From assembly GCA_963835705.1 (NCBI GenBank), contig CAWIGR010000007.1:1-64000 (forward strand): a stretch of DNA of 64,000 nucleotides. The letters are read 5' to 3'. The translations under genes were made by a program, and so were the position numbers. The stretch comes from JACVRW01 sp963835705 (lineage in GTDB: Bacteria > Actinomycetota > Thermoleophilia > Solirubrobacterales > Thermoleophilaceae). How positions within the stretch are numbered: position 1 is the first letter of the stretch; each line of letters begins with the position of its first letter. The notes beneath the pieces are model-generated. The model did no database searches, was not told the origin of the DNA, and saw only the letters and a program-made list of their open reading frames with translations. This document shows, piece after piece, positions 26,449 through 33,880 of the stretch.

Positions 26449-26572
26449 GCCCGGGCTGCGCGGCCCCCTCGATTGAGGACTGGTCGCGGGACTCGAGGAA
26501 CAAGATCAGGCCGATGACCAGCGCCAGCGACACAGCGAGCACAGAGAGCCAGTAGACGATCTTGAGCAGCAT
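26435..26572 (-). CDS. Small single-span membrane protein
   Basis: A 45-residue peptide with one strongly predicted membrane helix (KIVYWLSVLAVSLALVIGLILFL) followed by a short charged tail (ESRDQSSIEG). It overlaps the sortase 3' end by 14 bases tail to tail and lies downstream of the MaoC gene in the same direction. No family is recognised. The size and context suggest a real small membrane protein, but it could be a chance frame. Confidence 0.45.
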   Translation of the reverse strand: MLLKIVYWLSVLAVSLALVIGLILFLESRDQSSIEGAAQPGLTTT

Positions 26573-26646
26573 GGCGGGCGGGGAGCGACGGTACAGCTTC
26601 CCGCGGTGGGGCTGATCGGCTGCCTGGCGGCCGCCGAGCAGCCGAC

Positions 26647-27156
26647 CTATTCGGCGGAGTTCCGGCGCGGCACGAGCACAGCCCGCTTGAACTCCGCCAC
26701 GAGCGTGCCGTCCTGCTTGTACACACGCGTATGCACCTTCACCACACCGCGGTCCGGCTTCGACTGCGACGGCCGCACCTCCAGCACCTCCGACTCGCAG
26801 AAGAGCGTGTCGCCGTGGAACACCGGCGCCGGATGTGAGAGCTCCTCCGTGGCCAGGTTTGCGATCGCCTTGCCCGAGACGTCGCCCACCGACATCCCGA
26901 GCGCCAGCGAATAGACGAGCGGGCCCACCACCACGTTGCGGCCCTGCTGGGACTCCGCCGCGTACACGTCGTTGATGTGAAGCGGGTGGTGGTTCATCGT
27001 AATCAGGCAGAAGAGGTGGTCGTCCGCCTCGGTCACGGTCTTGGCGGGCCAGTGCTTGTACACGGCGCCCACCTCGAACTCCTCGAGGTAGCGGCCGTAG
27101 GCGCGGGCGCCGGAGGCCTCGCGCTCGGCCTGGCGCGTTTCGATTCCTTCGCTCAT
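26647..27156 (-). CDS. MaoC-type hydratase, candidate mesaconyl-CoA hydratase
   Basis: A 169-residue hot-dog protein with GRYLEEFEVGAVYKHWPAKTVTEADDHLFC, read in pieces. It has the hydratase-2-like segment TMNHHPLHINDVYA (Asp/His pair), GPLVYSLALGMS and FHGDTLFCESEVLEVRPS. It hydrates or dehydrates an enoyl-CoA. Position head to head with a malyl-CoA-lyase-type gene and the presence of ccrA point to mesaconyl-CoA/beta-methylmalyl-CoA interconversion. Known bacterial mesaconyl-CoA hydratases are about twice as long, so this would be a single-domain version (inference). TACATT (reverse of 27167-27172) is 10 bases before the ATG. Confidence 0.75.
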   Translation of the reverse strand: MSEGIETRQAEREASGARAYGRYLEEFEVGAVYKHWPAKTVTEADDHLFCLITMNHHPLHINDVYAAESQQGRNVVVGPLVYSLALGMSVGDVSGKAIANLATEELSHPAPVFHGDTLFCESEVLEVRPSQSKPDRGVVKVHTRVYKQDGTLVAEFKRAVLVPRRNSAE

Positions 27157-27199
27157 GGGGCGCGGAAATGTACCGATGACTAGTCTTCCGCGCCCCATG
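27154..27199. repeat. 14-bp perfect inverted repeat containing both divergent start codons
   Basis: CATGGGGCGCGGAA (27154-27167) is mirrored by TTCCGCGCCCCATG (27186-27199) around an 18-base spacer. The ATG of maoC lies in the left arm and that of the lyase in the right arm. TACATT (reverse strand) and TAGTCT (forward) are the likely -10 elements at the inner edges. Confidence 0.75.
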
Positions 27200-28261
27200 C
27201 GCAACCCACGCGACTTCTTCAAGCCGCTGGCCCTCGACGCCCCCGAGCCCCTCCGCGAGATCCCCGTCAAGCCCTCGCGGATGATCCATTTCCTCGACTT
27301 CTCGAACGAGAAGATGGTCGCCAAGGCGCCCGAGATCGCGCCGAAGGTGGACATCCTGCTCGGCAACCTCGAGGACGCGATCCCGGTGGAGCGCAAGGAG
27401 GCCGCGCGCGAAGGGCTGATACGTGTCGGCCGCGAGATGGAGCTCGGCGAGACGGCGCTCTGGACCCGCGTGAACTCGCTCGAGAGCCCGTGGATGCTCG
27501 ACGACCTGACCCAGATCGTGGCCGAGATCGGCGAGCGGCTCGAGGTCGTGATGGTCCCGAAGGTCGAGGGTCCATGGGACATCCACTACGTCGACCGCCT
27601 GCTCGCCCAGCTCGAGGCCAAGGCCGACCTTCGGCGGCCCATCCTCGTGCACGCCATCCTCGAAACCTCGCAGGGGGTCGTGAACGTCGAAGAGATCGCC
27701 ACGGCCAGCCCGCGCATGCAGGGGATGAGCTTCGGGCCGGCCGACCTGGCCGCCTCGCGCCGCATGAAGACCACGCGGGTCGGGGGCGGCCATCCGGGCT
27801 ACCGCGTGATCGCCGATCCCGACCCGTCCGACCCCGAAGCGCCACGTCCGACGGCACAGCAGGACCCCTGGCACTACTCGATCGCCCGCATGGTCGACGC
27901 CTGCACCAGCGCCGGGCTCCTCCCCTTCTACGGGCCCTACGGCGACATCCGTGACACCGCAGGCTGTGAGGCCCAGTTCCGTGCCGCCTTCCTGCTCGGC
28001 TGCGTGGGCGCCTGGTCACTGCACCCGGGCCAGATCGAGATCGCCAAGAAGGTGTTCTCCCCCGATCCCGGCGAGGTGGCCTTCGCGCGAAAGGTGCTCG
28101 AGGCCATTCCCGACGGCCGCGGCGTCCACATGATCGACGGCAAGATGCAGGACGACGCCACCTGGAAGCAGTGCAAGGTCATGGTCGACCTGGCCGAGCG
28201 GCTCGCGGCGCGCGATCCAGAGCTGGCCGAGGCGTACGGCTTCACCCCCTCCCCCGCATGA
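27197..28261 (+). CDS. mcl1: HpcH/CitE-type lyase, malyl-CoA/beta-methylmalyl-CoA lyase
   Basis: A 354-residue member of the CitE/HpcH TIM-barrel lyases. It has VDILLGNLEDAIPVERKEAAR (Asp/Glu metal ligands), ALWTRVNSLES, VVMVPKVEGP, LVHAILETSQGVVN and MSFGPADLAASRRMK. A C-terminal lid follows (GAWSLHPGQIEIAKKVFSP), as in L-malyl-CoA/beta-methylmalyl-CoA lyases. Likely reactions are beta-methylmalyl-CoA to glyoxylate plus propionyl-CoA, and malyl-CoA to glyoxylate plus acetyl-CoA. It heads an operon with the CoA-ligase pair and a ferredoxin-like gene, and is divergent from maoC. TAGTCT (27181-27186) lies 10 bases before the ATG. Confidence 0.85.
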   Translation: MRNPRDFFKPLALDAPEPLREIPVKPSRMIHFLDFSNEKMVAKAPEIAPKVDILLGNLEDAIPVERKEAAREGLIRVGREMELGETALWTRVNSLESPWMLDDLTQIVAEIGERLEVVMVPKVEGPWDIHYVDRLLAQLEAKADLRRPILVHAILETSQGVVNVEEIATASPRMQGMSFGPADLAASRRMKTTRVGGGHPGYRVIADPDPSDPEAPRPTAQQDPWHYSIARMVDACTSAGLLPFYGPYGDIRDTAGCEAQFRAAFLLGCVGAWSLHPGQIEIAKKVFSPDPGEVAFARKVLEAIPDGRGVHMIDGKMQDDATWKQCKVMVDLAERLAARDPELAEAYGFTPSPA

Positions 28262-29469
28262 GGTTCTTCGAATACGAGGCCCGCGAGATCGTCAGGCGGG
28301 CCGGGATACCCGTCACCGACTTCGGCTTCGCCACGACACCCGGCGAGGCGCGTGAGATCGCCGCGCGCATCGGCGGCCCGACCGTGGTCAAGTCGCAGGT
28401 GCTCACCGGCGGCCGCATGAAGGCGGGCGGGGTTCGGTTCGCCGACACGCCCGACGAGGCGGCCGGGCACGCAGAGGTGATTCTCGGGCTCGAGATCGGC
28501 GGGCACATGCCGCGCGGCGTGCTGGTCGACCCCCGTGCAGAGATCAAGCAGGAGTACTACGCCGGCGTGGTCTGGGACGGCCTGCGCAAGCGCCCGGTGA
28601 TGATCTTCTCGCCGGTCGGGGGCATCGACATCGAGCAAGTGGCCGAGGAGCAGCCCGACAAGGTGGGGCGCCGCCACTTCTCGACGATCCAGCCGTTCAG
28701 CGACTTTATGGCCAAGGAGACGATCGCCTCCACGGGCGTGACCGGCCGGGCGCTCACCCGCATCACCCCGATCCTGTCCCGGCTGGCCCGTCTGTTTCTC
28801 GAGCGCGACATGACGCTCGCCGAGATCAATCCGCTCGGGGAGCTCGATGACGGCTCTTTCGTGGCGCTCGACGCGCACATGGACATGGAGAACGAGGCTC
28901 GGCCGCGCCAGAAGAAGCTGCTCGACGAGCTGGGCGTGGGCGACGAGGAGACGCGCCAGGCGCGCGAGCCGACGCCGTTCGAGCTCGCCGGCGAGGAGGT
29001 GGACGGCATGGACCACCGCGGGGTGGCGGGCAACGTCACCGAGTTCGACGGCGACCTGGGCCTCGTGATCGGGGCGGGCGGCGGGTCCCTCACCCTCTTC
29101 GACGCGGTGCGCGCACACGGCGGCCGGCCGGCCAACTACTGCGAGATCGGCGGCAACCCGTCGGTGCGCAAGGCCTGCGGCCTGGCCAAGCTCGTGCTCC
29201 AGAAGCCGGGCGTGGACAAGATCGCCGTGATGATGTCGATCGTCTCGAACACGCGGGTGGACATCGTGGCCCGCGGGGTGATCAAGGCGTGCCTCGAGCT
29301 GGGCCACGACCCGGCCGAGAAGATCGCGATCTTCCGCATCCCGGGGGCCTGGGAGGACCAGGGCTTCATGATCCTCGAGAAGTACGGCGTGGAGTACTGC
29401 GACCGCACGGTCTCGATGCACGAGGCGGCCCGGCGGGCGGTGGAGAAGATCCAGGGGGTCGCGGCGTGA
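28258..29469 (+). CDS. Acid-CoA ligase beta subunit (succinyl-CoA synthetase/malate thiokinase family)
   Basis: A 403-residue beta subunit with an ATP-grasp N-terminal domain (FEYEAREIVRRAGIPVTDFG, GGPTVVKSQVLTGGRMKAGG, LAEINPLGELDDGSF) and a flavodoxin-like CoA ligase domain (GLVIGAGGGSLTLFDAV, NYCEIGGNPSVRKA). The start FFEYEAREI and the NYCEIGGNPSV wording differ from the housekeeping SucC and recall ATP-citrate-lyase/CcsA-like or MtkA-like branches. The ATG overlaps the lyase stop (ATGA). Next to malyl-CoA lyase it may form malyl-CoA from malate, as in the methylotroph mtkA-mtkB-mcl cluster. A succinate role is the alternative. Confidence 0.8.
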   Translation: MRFFEYEAREIVRRAGIPVTDFGFATTPGEAREIAARIGGPTVVKSQVLTGGRMKAGGVRFADTPDEAAGHAEVILGLEIGGHMPRGVLVDPRAEIKQEYYAGVVWDGLRKRPVMIFSPVGGIDIEQVAEEQPDKVGRRHFSTIQPFSDFMAKETIASTGVTGRALTRITPILSRLARLFLERDMTLAEINPLGELDDGSFVALDAHMDMENEARPRQKKLLDELGVGDEETRQAREPTPFELAGEEVDGMDHRGVAGNVTEFDGDLGLVIGAGGGSLTLFDAVRAHGGRPANYCEIGGNPSVRKACGLAKLVLQKPGVDKIAVMMSIVSNTRVDIVARGVIKACLELGHDPAEKIAIFRIPGAWEDQGFMILEKYGVEYCDRTVSMHEAARRAVEKIQGVAA

Positions 29470-30383
29470 GCATCCTCATCGGGGCGTCCACCACCTTCAT
29501 CGTCCAGGGCATCACCGGCCGCGAGGCGGTCAACCTCACCCGCGAGTGCCTCGACTACGGCGCGGGCGCGAAGATCGTGGGCGGCGTCACGCCCGGCCGG
29601 CTCGGCCGCGACGTGCACGGCGTGCCGGTGTTCGACACCGTGCGGCAGGCCGTGGAGCACCACGGCGCACCCATCTACGGCTCGGTCGTGACCGTGCCGC
29701 CGGCGTTCACGAAGGACGCCGTGTTCGAGGCGATCGAGAACGGGATCGAGCTGGTGGTGATCGTGACCGAGCGCATCCCGCGCGGCGACGTAGCCCAGAT
29801 GGTCGAGCTGGCCGGGCTGCGCAGTGCTCGCATCATCGGGCCGAACTGCCTCGGGATCATCGTCCCCGACGTGATCAAGATGGGCGGGATCGGCGGGCCG
29901 GCGAAGGACGCCGCAAAGGCCTATACGTCCGGCCCCGTCGGTGTGATCTCGCGCTCCGGCGGCATGACCACGGAGATGTCCTCCACCCTGACCGCCGCCG
30001 GCCTGGGGCAGTCCACCGCGGTCTCGATCGGCGGCGACGCCATCATCGGCTCGAGCTATGCGGAGCTGATGCCGCTGTTCGAGGCCGACGAGCAGACGGA
30101 GGCGATCGTGATCTACACCGAGCCGGGCGGCCGCATGGAGGCCGAGCTGGCCGAGTGGGTGCGGGCGAACGACTCGCGGCTCCCGATCGTGGCGTTCATG
30201 GCCGGGCGCTTCATGGACGAGATGCCCGGCATGAGCTTCGGCCACGCCGGCACGATCGTGGAGGGCAAGGAGGACACCGCGTCGGAGAAGATCGCCCGCC
30301 TCCGGTCGGCCGGGATCGAGGTGGCCGAGGAGATCTCCCAGATCCCGGACCTGGTCAAGCGGCGGCTCGGGGTGGCGGCGTGA
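29466..30383 (+). CDS. Acid-CoA ligase alpha subunit (succinyl-CoA synthetase/malate thiokinase family)
   Basis: A 305-residue alpha subunit with the CoA-binding Rossmann part (IVQGITGREAVNLTRE, VGGVTPGRLGRDVHG, PNCLGIIVPDV) and the ligase domain. MSFGHAGTIVEGKEDT contains the His that is phosphorylated during catalysis. SRSGGMTTEMSSTLTAAGLG is the second nucleotide-loop segment. The GTG overlaps the beta-subunit stop (GTGA), so the two are made together. Substrate choice between malate and succinate cannot be made from sequence alone; the lyase neighbour favours malate. Confidence 0.85.
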   Translation: MSILIGASTTFIVQGITGREAVNLTRECLDYGAGAKIVGGVTPGRLGRDVHGVPVFDTVRQAVEHHGAPIYGSVVTVPPAFTKDAVFEAIENGIELVVIVTERIPRGDVAQMVELAGLRSARIIGPNCLGIIVPDVIKMGGIGGPAKDAAKAYTSGPVGVISRSGGMTTEMSSTLTAAGLGQSTAVSIGGDAIIGSSYAELMPLFEADEQTEAIVIYTEPGGRMEAELAEWVRANDSRLPIVAFMAGRFMDEMPGMSFGHAGTIVEGKEDTASEKIARLRSAGIEVAEEISQIPDLVKRRLGVAA

Positions 30384-30622
30384 ACGAGCTGCACGGGGTC
30401 TTCATCCGGGTGGAGGTCGAGGAGTCCGCCCGCGCCGACGCAGAGCTGGCGCGCAAGCTCGAAGAGGCCTGCCCCGTGGACATCTTCGCGGCGACGGCCG
30501 GAGGCGTGACGATCGTCGAGGAGAACCTGGACGAGTGCGTGCTGTGCGAGCTGTGCCTCGACGCCGCGCCGCCGGCGACGGTGCGCGTGGTGAAGCGCTA
30601 CGACGGCGACGCGGCGCTCTAG
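30380..30622 (+). CDS. Half-ferredoxin: single-cluster protein with split ligands
   Basis: An 80-residue protein whose GTG overlaps the ligase stop. Its only Cys are C31 (in ACPVDIF) and C53, C56, C59 (in CVLCELCLDAAP). In classical two-cluster ferredoxins one cluster is bound by the last Cys of the first motif plus the first three of the second motif. Exactly those four are kept here. The other ligands are missing: there is no first CxxCxxC, and the final CP has become AP. So one [4Fe-4S] cluster is expected. Its place after the CoA-ligase genes suggests an electron carrier for a CoA-linked redox step, such as the acyl-CoA dehydrogenase or a partner outside the window. Confidence 0.7.
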   Translation: MNELHGVFIRVEVEESARADAELARKLEEACPVDIFAATAGGVTIVEENLDECVLCELCLDAAPPATVRVVKRYDGDAAL

Positions 30623-30972
30623 GTGCGCGCCAGCTGGCGCTGGATCACGTTGCCGAGCAGCCTCGTGACGGCGGCGTCCCCGGTCACCCGCACGTGGCCG
30701 CGCTCGTAGGCCTCGGCCCAGTGGCGCAGGCGGCCGTCCGCCGCCAGCTCGTTGAAGTGCGAGCGCGCGACCGAGACGTCGATCCGGGCGTCGCCGGCTG
30801 GGTCGCGCGAGATCTGCGGGCCGGGCACCTCCACCCGCCAGATCGGCACGTCCGTGCCGCGCGCGCGCAGCTCGAGCCGGATCACCAGCTTCAGCTGCTT
30901 GAAAGCCGGGACCTCCTCATGGAGGTTCTCCACGGCCTGGCGGATCAGCGACCGCGTGTCGCCGCTAGCCAT
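30619..30972 (-). CDS. SCP2-like small protein
   Basis: A 117-residue protein translated from an ATG that overlaps the acyl-CoA dehydrogenase stop (ATGA). The pattern VPIWRVEVPGPQISRDPAGDARIDVSVARSHF, read in pieces, followed by GHVRVTGDAAVTRLLGNVIQR, resembles the sterol-carrier-protein-2 fold (the VTGDAAV strand-turn is typical). Such proteins bind fatty acyl-CoA or lipids. Co-translation with the dehydrogenase supports a role with acyl-CoA substrates, but no ligand can be named. Its stop overlaps the end of the convergent ferredoxin-like gene. Confidence 0.6.
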   Translation of the reverse strand: MASGDTRSLIRQAVENLHEEVPAFKQLKLVIRLELRARGTDVPIWRVEVPGPQISRDPAGDARIDVSVARSHFNELAADGRLRHWAEAYERGHVRVTGDAAVTRLLGNVIQRQLART

Positions 30973-32174
30973 CAGGCCCGGTGCCGCTCGAGCAGCTTCT
31001 TGCCGATCACCATGCGCTGGATCTCGGAGGTGCCCTCGCCGATCAGGAGCAGCGGAGCGTCCCGGTAGAGGCGCTCGATCTCGTACTCCTTCGAGTAGCC
31101 GTACCCGCCGTGGATGCGGAAGGCCTCCTCCACGACCTCCTTGCCGGTCTCGGAGGCAAACAGCTTCGCCATGCCGGCTTCGAGGTCGGAGCGCTGGCCG
31201 GCGTCCTTGAGGCGCGCGGCCTTCAGCGTCAGCAGGCGGGCGGCCTCGATCTTGGTGGCCATGTCGGCGAGCTTGAACTGGATCGCCTGGTGATTCGCGA
31301 TCTGCTTGCCGAACGTCTTGCGTTCTTGCGAGTAGCGCAGCGCCAGCTCGAGCGCTCGCTGGGCGATCCCGACGCCGCGGGCGGCGACGTTCACCCGGCC
31401 CACTTCGAGGGCGTCCATCATCTGCGCGAAGCCCTTGCCGAGCCCGTTCTCTTCGCCGCCCAGGATGCGGTCGGGCGAGCAGCGGTAGCCGTCGTAGACC
31501 AGCTCGGTCGACTCGACGCCCTTGTAGCCCATCTTCTTGATCTTCGGGGGGATCGTCAGGCCCTCGTTTCGCTCGGCACCCGGCTCCTTCTCGGTGATGA
31601 AGCAGGTCATCCCCTTGTAGGGCGGGTCGGCCTTCGGGTCGCTCTTGACGAGCACGAACACCATGCCCGACGTGAGCCCGTTGGTGACCCACATCTTCTG
31701 GCCGTTCAGCTCCCAGTCGCCGTCGTCGAGCTTCTTCGCGGTGGACTTGATGCCCTGCACGTCCGAGCCGCACTCGGGCTCCGAGAGCGAGAAGGCGGCC
31801 CTGATCTCGCCGGTCGCCATGCGCGGCAGGAACTCCTGCTTCTGCTCGTCGGTGCCGAACTTCATCAGCAGATACGAGCCGATGAAGTGGGTGTTGACGA
31901 TGCCCGAGACCGAGATCCACCCGCGCGAGAGCTCCTCGACGATCATCGCGTAGGTCGTGAGGTCGAGCCCCATTCCGCCGTACTCCTCCGGGAGGGTCAC
32001 CCCGAAGAGGCCGAGCTCCTTCATCTGCTCCACGACCGCCTCGGGAAACTTGTCCTCGTGGTCGTGCTCCTCGGCGATCGGCAGGACCTCGTTGTCCACG
32101 AACTGCCGGACCATCTCCGTGATGGCCTTCTGGTCGTCGGTCTTCTCTGTGTACGCGCTCGCGGCGACGGCCAT
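30972..32174 (-). CDS. Acyl-CoA dehydrogenase
   Basis: A complete 400-residue flavoprotein with AAFSLSEPECGSDVQGI and MWVTNGLTSGM (FAD/substrate site), RKTFGKQIANHQAIQFKLAD, and the catalytic base Glu in LLIGEGTSEIQRMVIG. It oxidises acyl-CoA to enoyl-CoA and passes electrons to an electron-transfer flavoprotein. Chain-length preference cannot be read. In this neighbourhood a methylsuccinyl-CoA or butyryl-CoA substrate is possible, although the known methylsuccinyl-CoA dehydrogenases are longer. TATCCT (reverse of 32184-32189) lies 9 bases before the ATG, so it is likely leaderless. Confidence 0.88.
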   Translation of the reverse strand: MAVAASAYTEKTDDQKAITEMVRQFVDNEVLPIAEEHDHEDKFPEAVVEQMKELGLFGVTLPEEYGGMGLDLTTYAMIVEELSRGWISVSGIVNTHFIGSYLLMKFGTDEQKQEFLPRMATGEIRAAFSLSEPECGSDVQGIKSTAKKLDDGDWELNGQKMWVTNGLTSGMVFVLVKSDPKADPPYKGMTCFITEKEPGAERNEGLTIPPKIKKMGYKGVESTELVYDGYRCSPDRILGGEENGLGKGFAQMMDALEVGRVNVAARGVGIAQRALELALRYSQERKTFGKQIANHQAIQFKLADMATKIEAARLLTLKAARLKDAGQRSDLEAGMAKLFASETGKEVVEEAFRIHGGYGYSKEYEIERLYRDAPLLLIGEGTSEIQRMVIGKKLLERHRA

Positions 32175-32364
32175 GGGCGGCGAAGGATAGCCGCGGGGTC
32201 GCGAGCGGCCGGAGCATCTCCGGGGAGCGGGTCGCGCGGGTGGTCCTGGTCGATCGCAAAGGCATCGTCGTAGTGCCCTGATTGCACAAGGTTCGGGGCG
32301 CCAGCCTGGGCGAGCCTGACCTGACTCCCGGACTCACGAACCATCGCCGCGGTGACGCGTTTCA

Positions 32365-33069
32365 ATGGGTGAGATGAACCGCATCCTTATAGCCACCACA
32401 CTCCTGGTCGCCTGTGCCTCAGTCCCGGCCGCGACCGCCCAAAAGCCGCCCGATAAGCCGCCTAAGAAGCCACCCGGGAAGCCGGTCGACAAGCCGTCAA
32501 AGCAGCCAGCGCGCCACCTGTCGCTCTCAGCCGCGCCGAACACAGTGAGGTTCGGCCGGAGCGTGACCGTCACTGGGAAGCTCACGGGGCGGAACAACAC
32601 CGGCAGGACGGTGACCCTGCTCGAGGATTCGTCCCCATTCGACCAGCTCACGAACGTGGGCAACGCCAGCACTGACGCCCAGGGCAACTACTCGTTCGTG
32701 CGCCGTCCGGTCGCGAACACCAATTACCAAGCGCGTCAGGGCGGCGTCGAAAGCGCGACCGTCACGGTCGCCGTGAGGCCCAGGGTCTCGCTGCGCTTCG
32801 GCGATCGCACGCCGGCCGCCGGCAAGCGAGTGCGCCTCTCGGGCAGAGTCTGTCCCGAGCACGACGGCGGCTCGCTTCAGATCCAGCGCCGCAAAGCGGC
32901 GAAGCGGTGGCGCACGGTGGCCCGGGTCGCCATGGCCGATGCCGGCACGTGCTCGTCATACGCGCGCCGGCTGCGGGTGCGCCGTGACGGCGCCTACCGC
33001 ACGTTCTTCGCGGGCGACAGCGACCACGCGGCCGCGGGGAGCCGGGTTCGGCGGATCGACGTCCACTGA
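32365..33069 (+). CDS. Secreted Ig-like repeat protein
   Basis: A 234-residue protein with a signal peptide (ILIATTLLVACASVPAATA) and a low-complexity Lys/Pro linker (PPDKPPKKPPGKPVDKP). Two beta-rich domains follow (LSLSAAPNTVRFGRSVTVTG; VSLRFGDRTPAAGKRVRLSG) like the bacterial Ig-like folds found in actinobacterial surface proteins. A Cys pair (VCPEH, GTCSS) could form a disulfide. The basic Pro/Lys stretch may bind cell-wall polymers. The start could instead be the ATG at 32374. No partner gene is evident. Confidence 0.6.
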   Translation: MGEMNRILIATTLLVACASVPAATAQKPPDKPPKKPPGKPVDKPSKQPARHLSLSAAPNTVRFGRSVTVTGKLTGRNNTGRTVTLLEDSSPFDQLTNVGNASTDAQGNYSFVRRPVANTNYQARQGGVESATVTVAVRPRVSLRFGDRTPAAGKRVRLSGRVCPEHDGGSLQIQRRKAAKRWRTVARVAMADAGTCSSYARRLRVRRDGAYRTFFAGDSDHAAAGSRVRRIDVH

Positions 33070-33111
33070 CGCCCAGATCGCGTCAGCCGTGCTGGGTCCC
33101 GCGGAGCGGTC

Positions 33112-33690
33112 CTAGTAGCCGCGGGGGTGGCGCGCCACGAAGGCGTCCGACTCGCGCAGCGTCCTACTCCAGCGCGGGCCGCTCGACGGGCCCGGGGCAT
33201 CGGGGTCGCGCATCGAGGTGTCGAAGCGCAGCCCGGCGACGACGATGTAGGCATGGCCGCCGTGGGCGTAGACGGTGATCCAGTCGCCCGGGCCGTCCCT
33301 GCCCCAGCTCATGAGGGCGCCCGACGGGAGCGGGGACCGCAGGAAGCGCCCGCCGTAGAGCGCGTAGGAGACCGCGCCCGAGCAGTCGTATCCGTGGTCG
33401 AGGGCGCTCGAGAAGGGCATGTGCCCGCCGCCGTAGATGTACGGCTTCTCGACCAGGCGGTTGGCCGCCGCGATGACCCGCTTCACGCGGCGCGGCGCGG
33501 ACGCGGGCGCGATCACGCGGCCGTCCACGAGCGTCGCCTCCTGCGGCGGCGGGGGCGGAGGCTCGAACGTCGCACCGCCACTGCGGGACGTCTTGGCAGC
33601 CGAGGCGGTCCCGGCGAGGCCGGTGACGAGCAGCAACGCGGCTGCGACGGCAGCACAAAGCGCCTTGATGTGGGTAACGGATGACGGCAT
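33112..33690 (-). CDS. NlpC/P60-type cell-wall hydrolase under a c-di-AMP riboswitch
   Basis: A 192-residue secreted protein. The signal peptide is ALCAAVAAALLLVTGLAGTASA, then a Pro-rich linker and a compact C40-like domain: YIYGGGHMPFSSAL, the catalytic Cys in GYDCSGAVSYAL, and the His in HGGHAYIVVAG. These enzymes cut peptidoglycan stem peptides. The ATG is 8 bases past a ydaO-type riboswitch (33699-33833), and the GAAAGAGA between them may be the ribosome binding site. Cyclic-di-AMP therefore probably controls the expression of this wall-remodelling enzyme, a known association in actinobacteria. Confidence 0.85.
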   Translation of the reverse strand: MPSSVTHIKALCAAVAAALLLVTGLAGTASAAKTSRSGGATFEPPPPPPQEATLVDGRVIAPASAPRRVKRVIAAANRLVEKPYIYGGGHMPFSSALDHGYDCSGAVSYALYGGRFLRSPLPSGALMSWGRDGPGDWITVYAHGGHAYIVVAGLRFDTSMRDPDAPGPSSGPRWSRTLRESDAFVARHPRGY

Positions 33691-33698
33691 TCTCTTTC

Positions 33699-33833
33699 GA
33701 ACGCCTGCGGGGTTAGCTGACGGGCTCGCGCTGAAAGAGCTCGCGCGCCTCCTCGAAAGGAGGTTCGCCCCAGTGGCTCGCGGCCACCTTGGTTCCCCCG
33801 CTCCGCGCATGCGCGGACTCGGCGTGGCGAGGA
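33699..33833 (-). ncRNA. Cyclic-di-AMP riboswitch (ydaO-yuaA type)
   Basis: Read on the minus strand, it contains AGCGGGGGAACCAA, then TGGGGCGAA, CTTTCAGCGCGAG, and CCCGTCAGCTAACCCCGC followed by AGGCG. These are the conserved blocks of the ydaO/c-di-AMP class in the right order and spacing. It ends 8 bases before the start of the cell-wall hydrolase gene. Confidence 0.92.
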
Positions 33834-33880
33834 AGCTAGCAGATGTTTCGGCGAAGTTACGCCGTGGGTTTGATGCGTTT

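Noticed and set aside
30972..32174. Calling the acyl-CoA dehydrogenase a methylsuccinyl-CoA dehydrogenase
   Set aside because: Known enzymes are about 150 residues longer and no specific residue was recognised.
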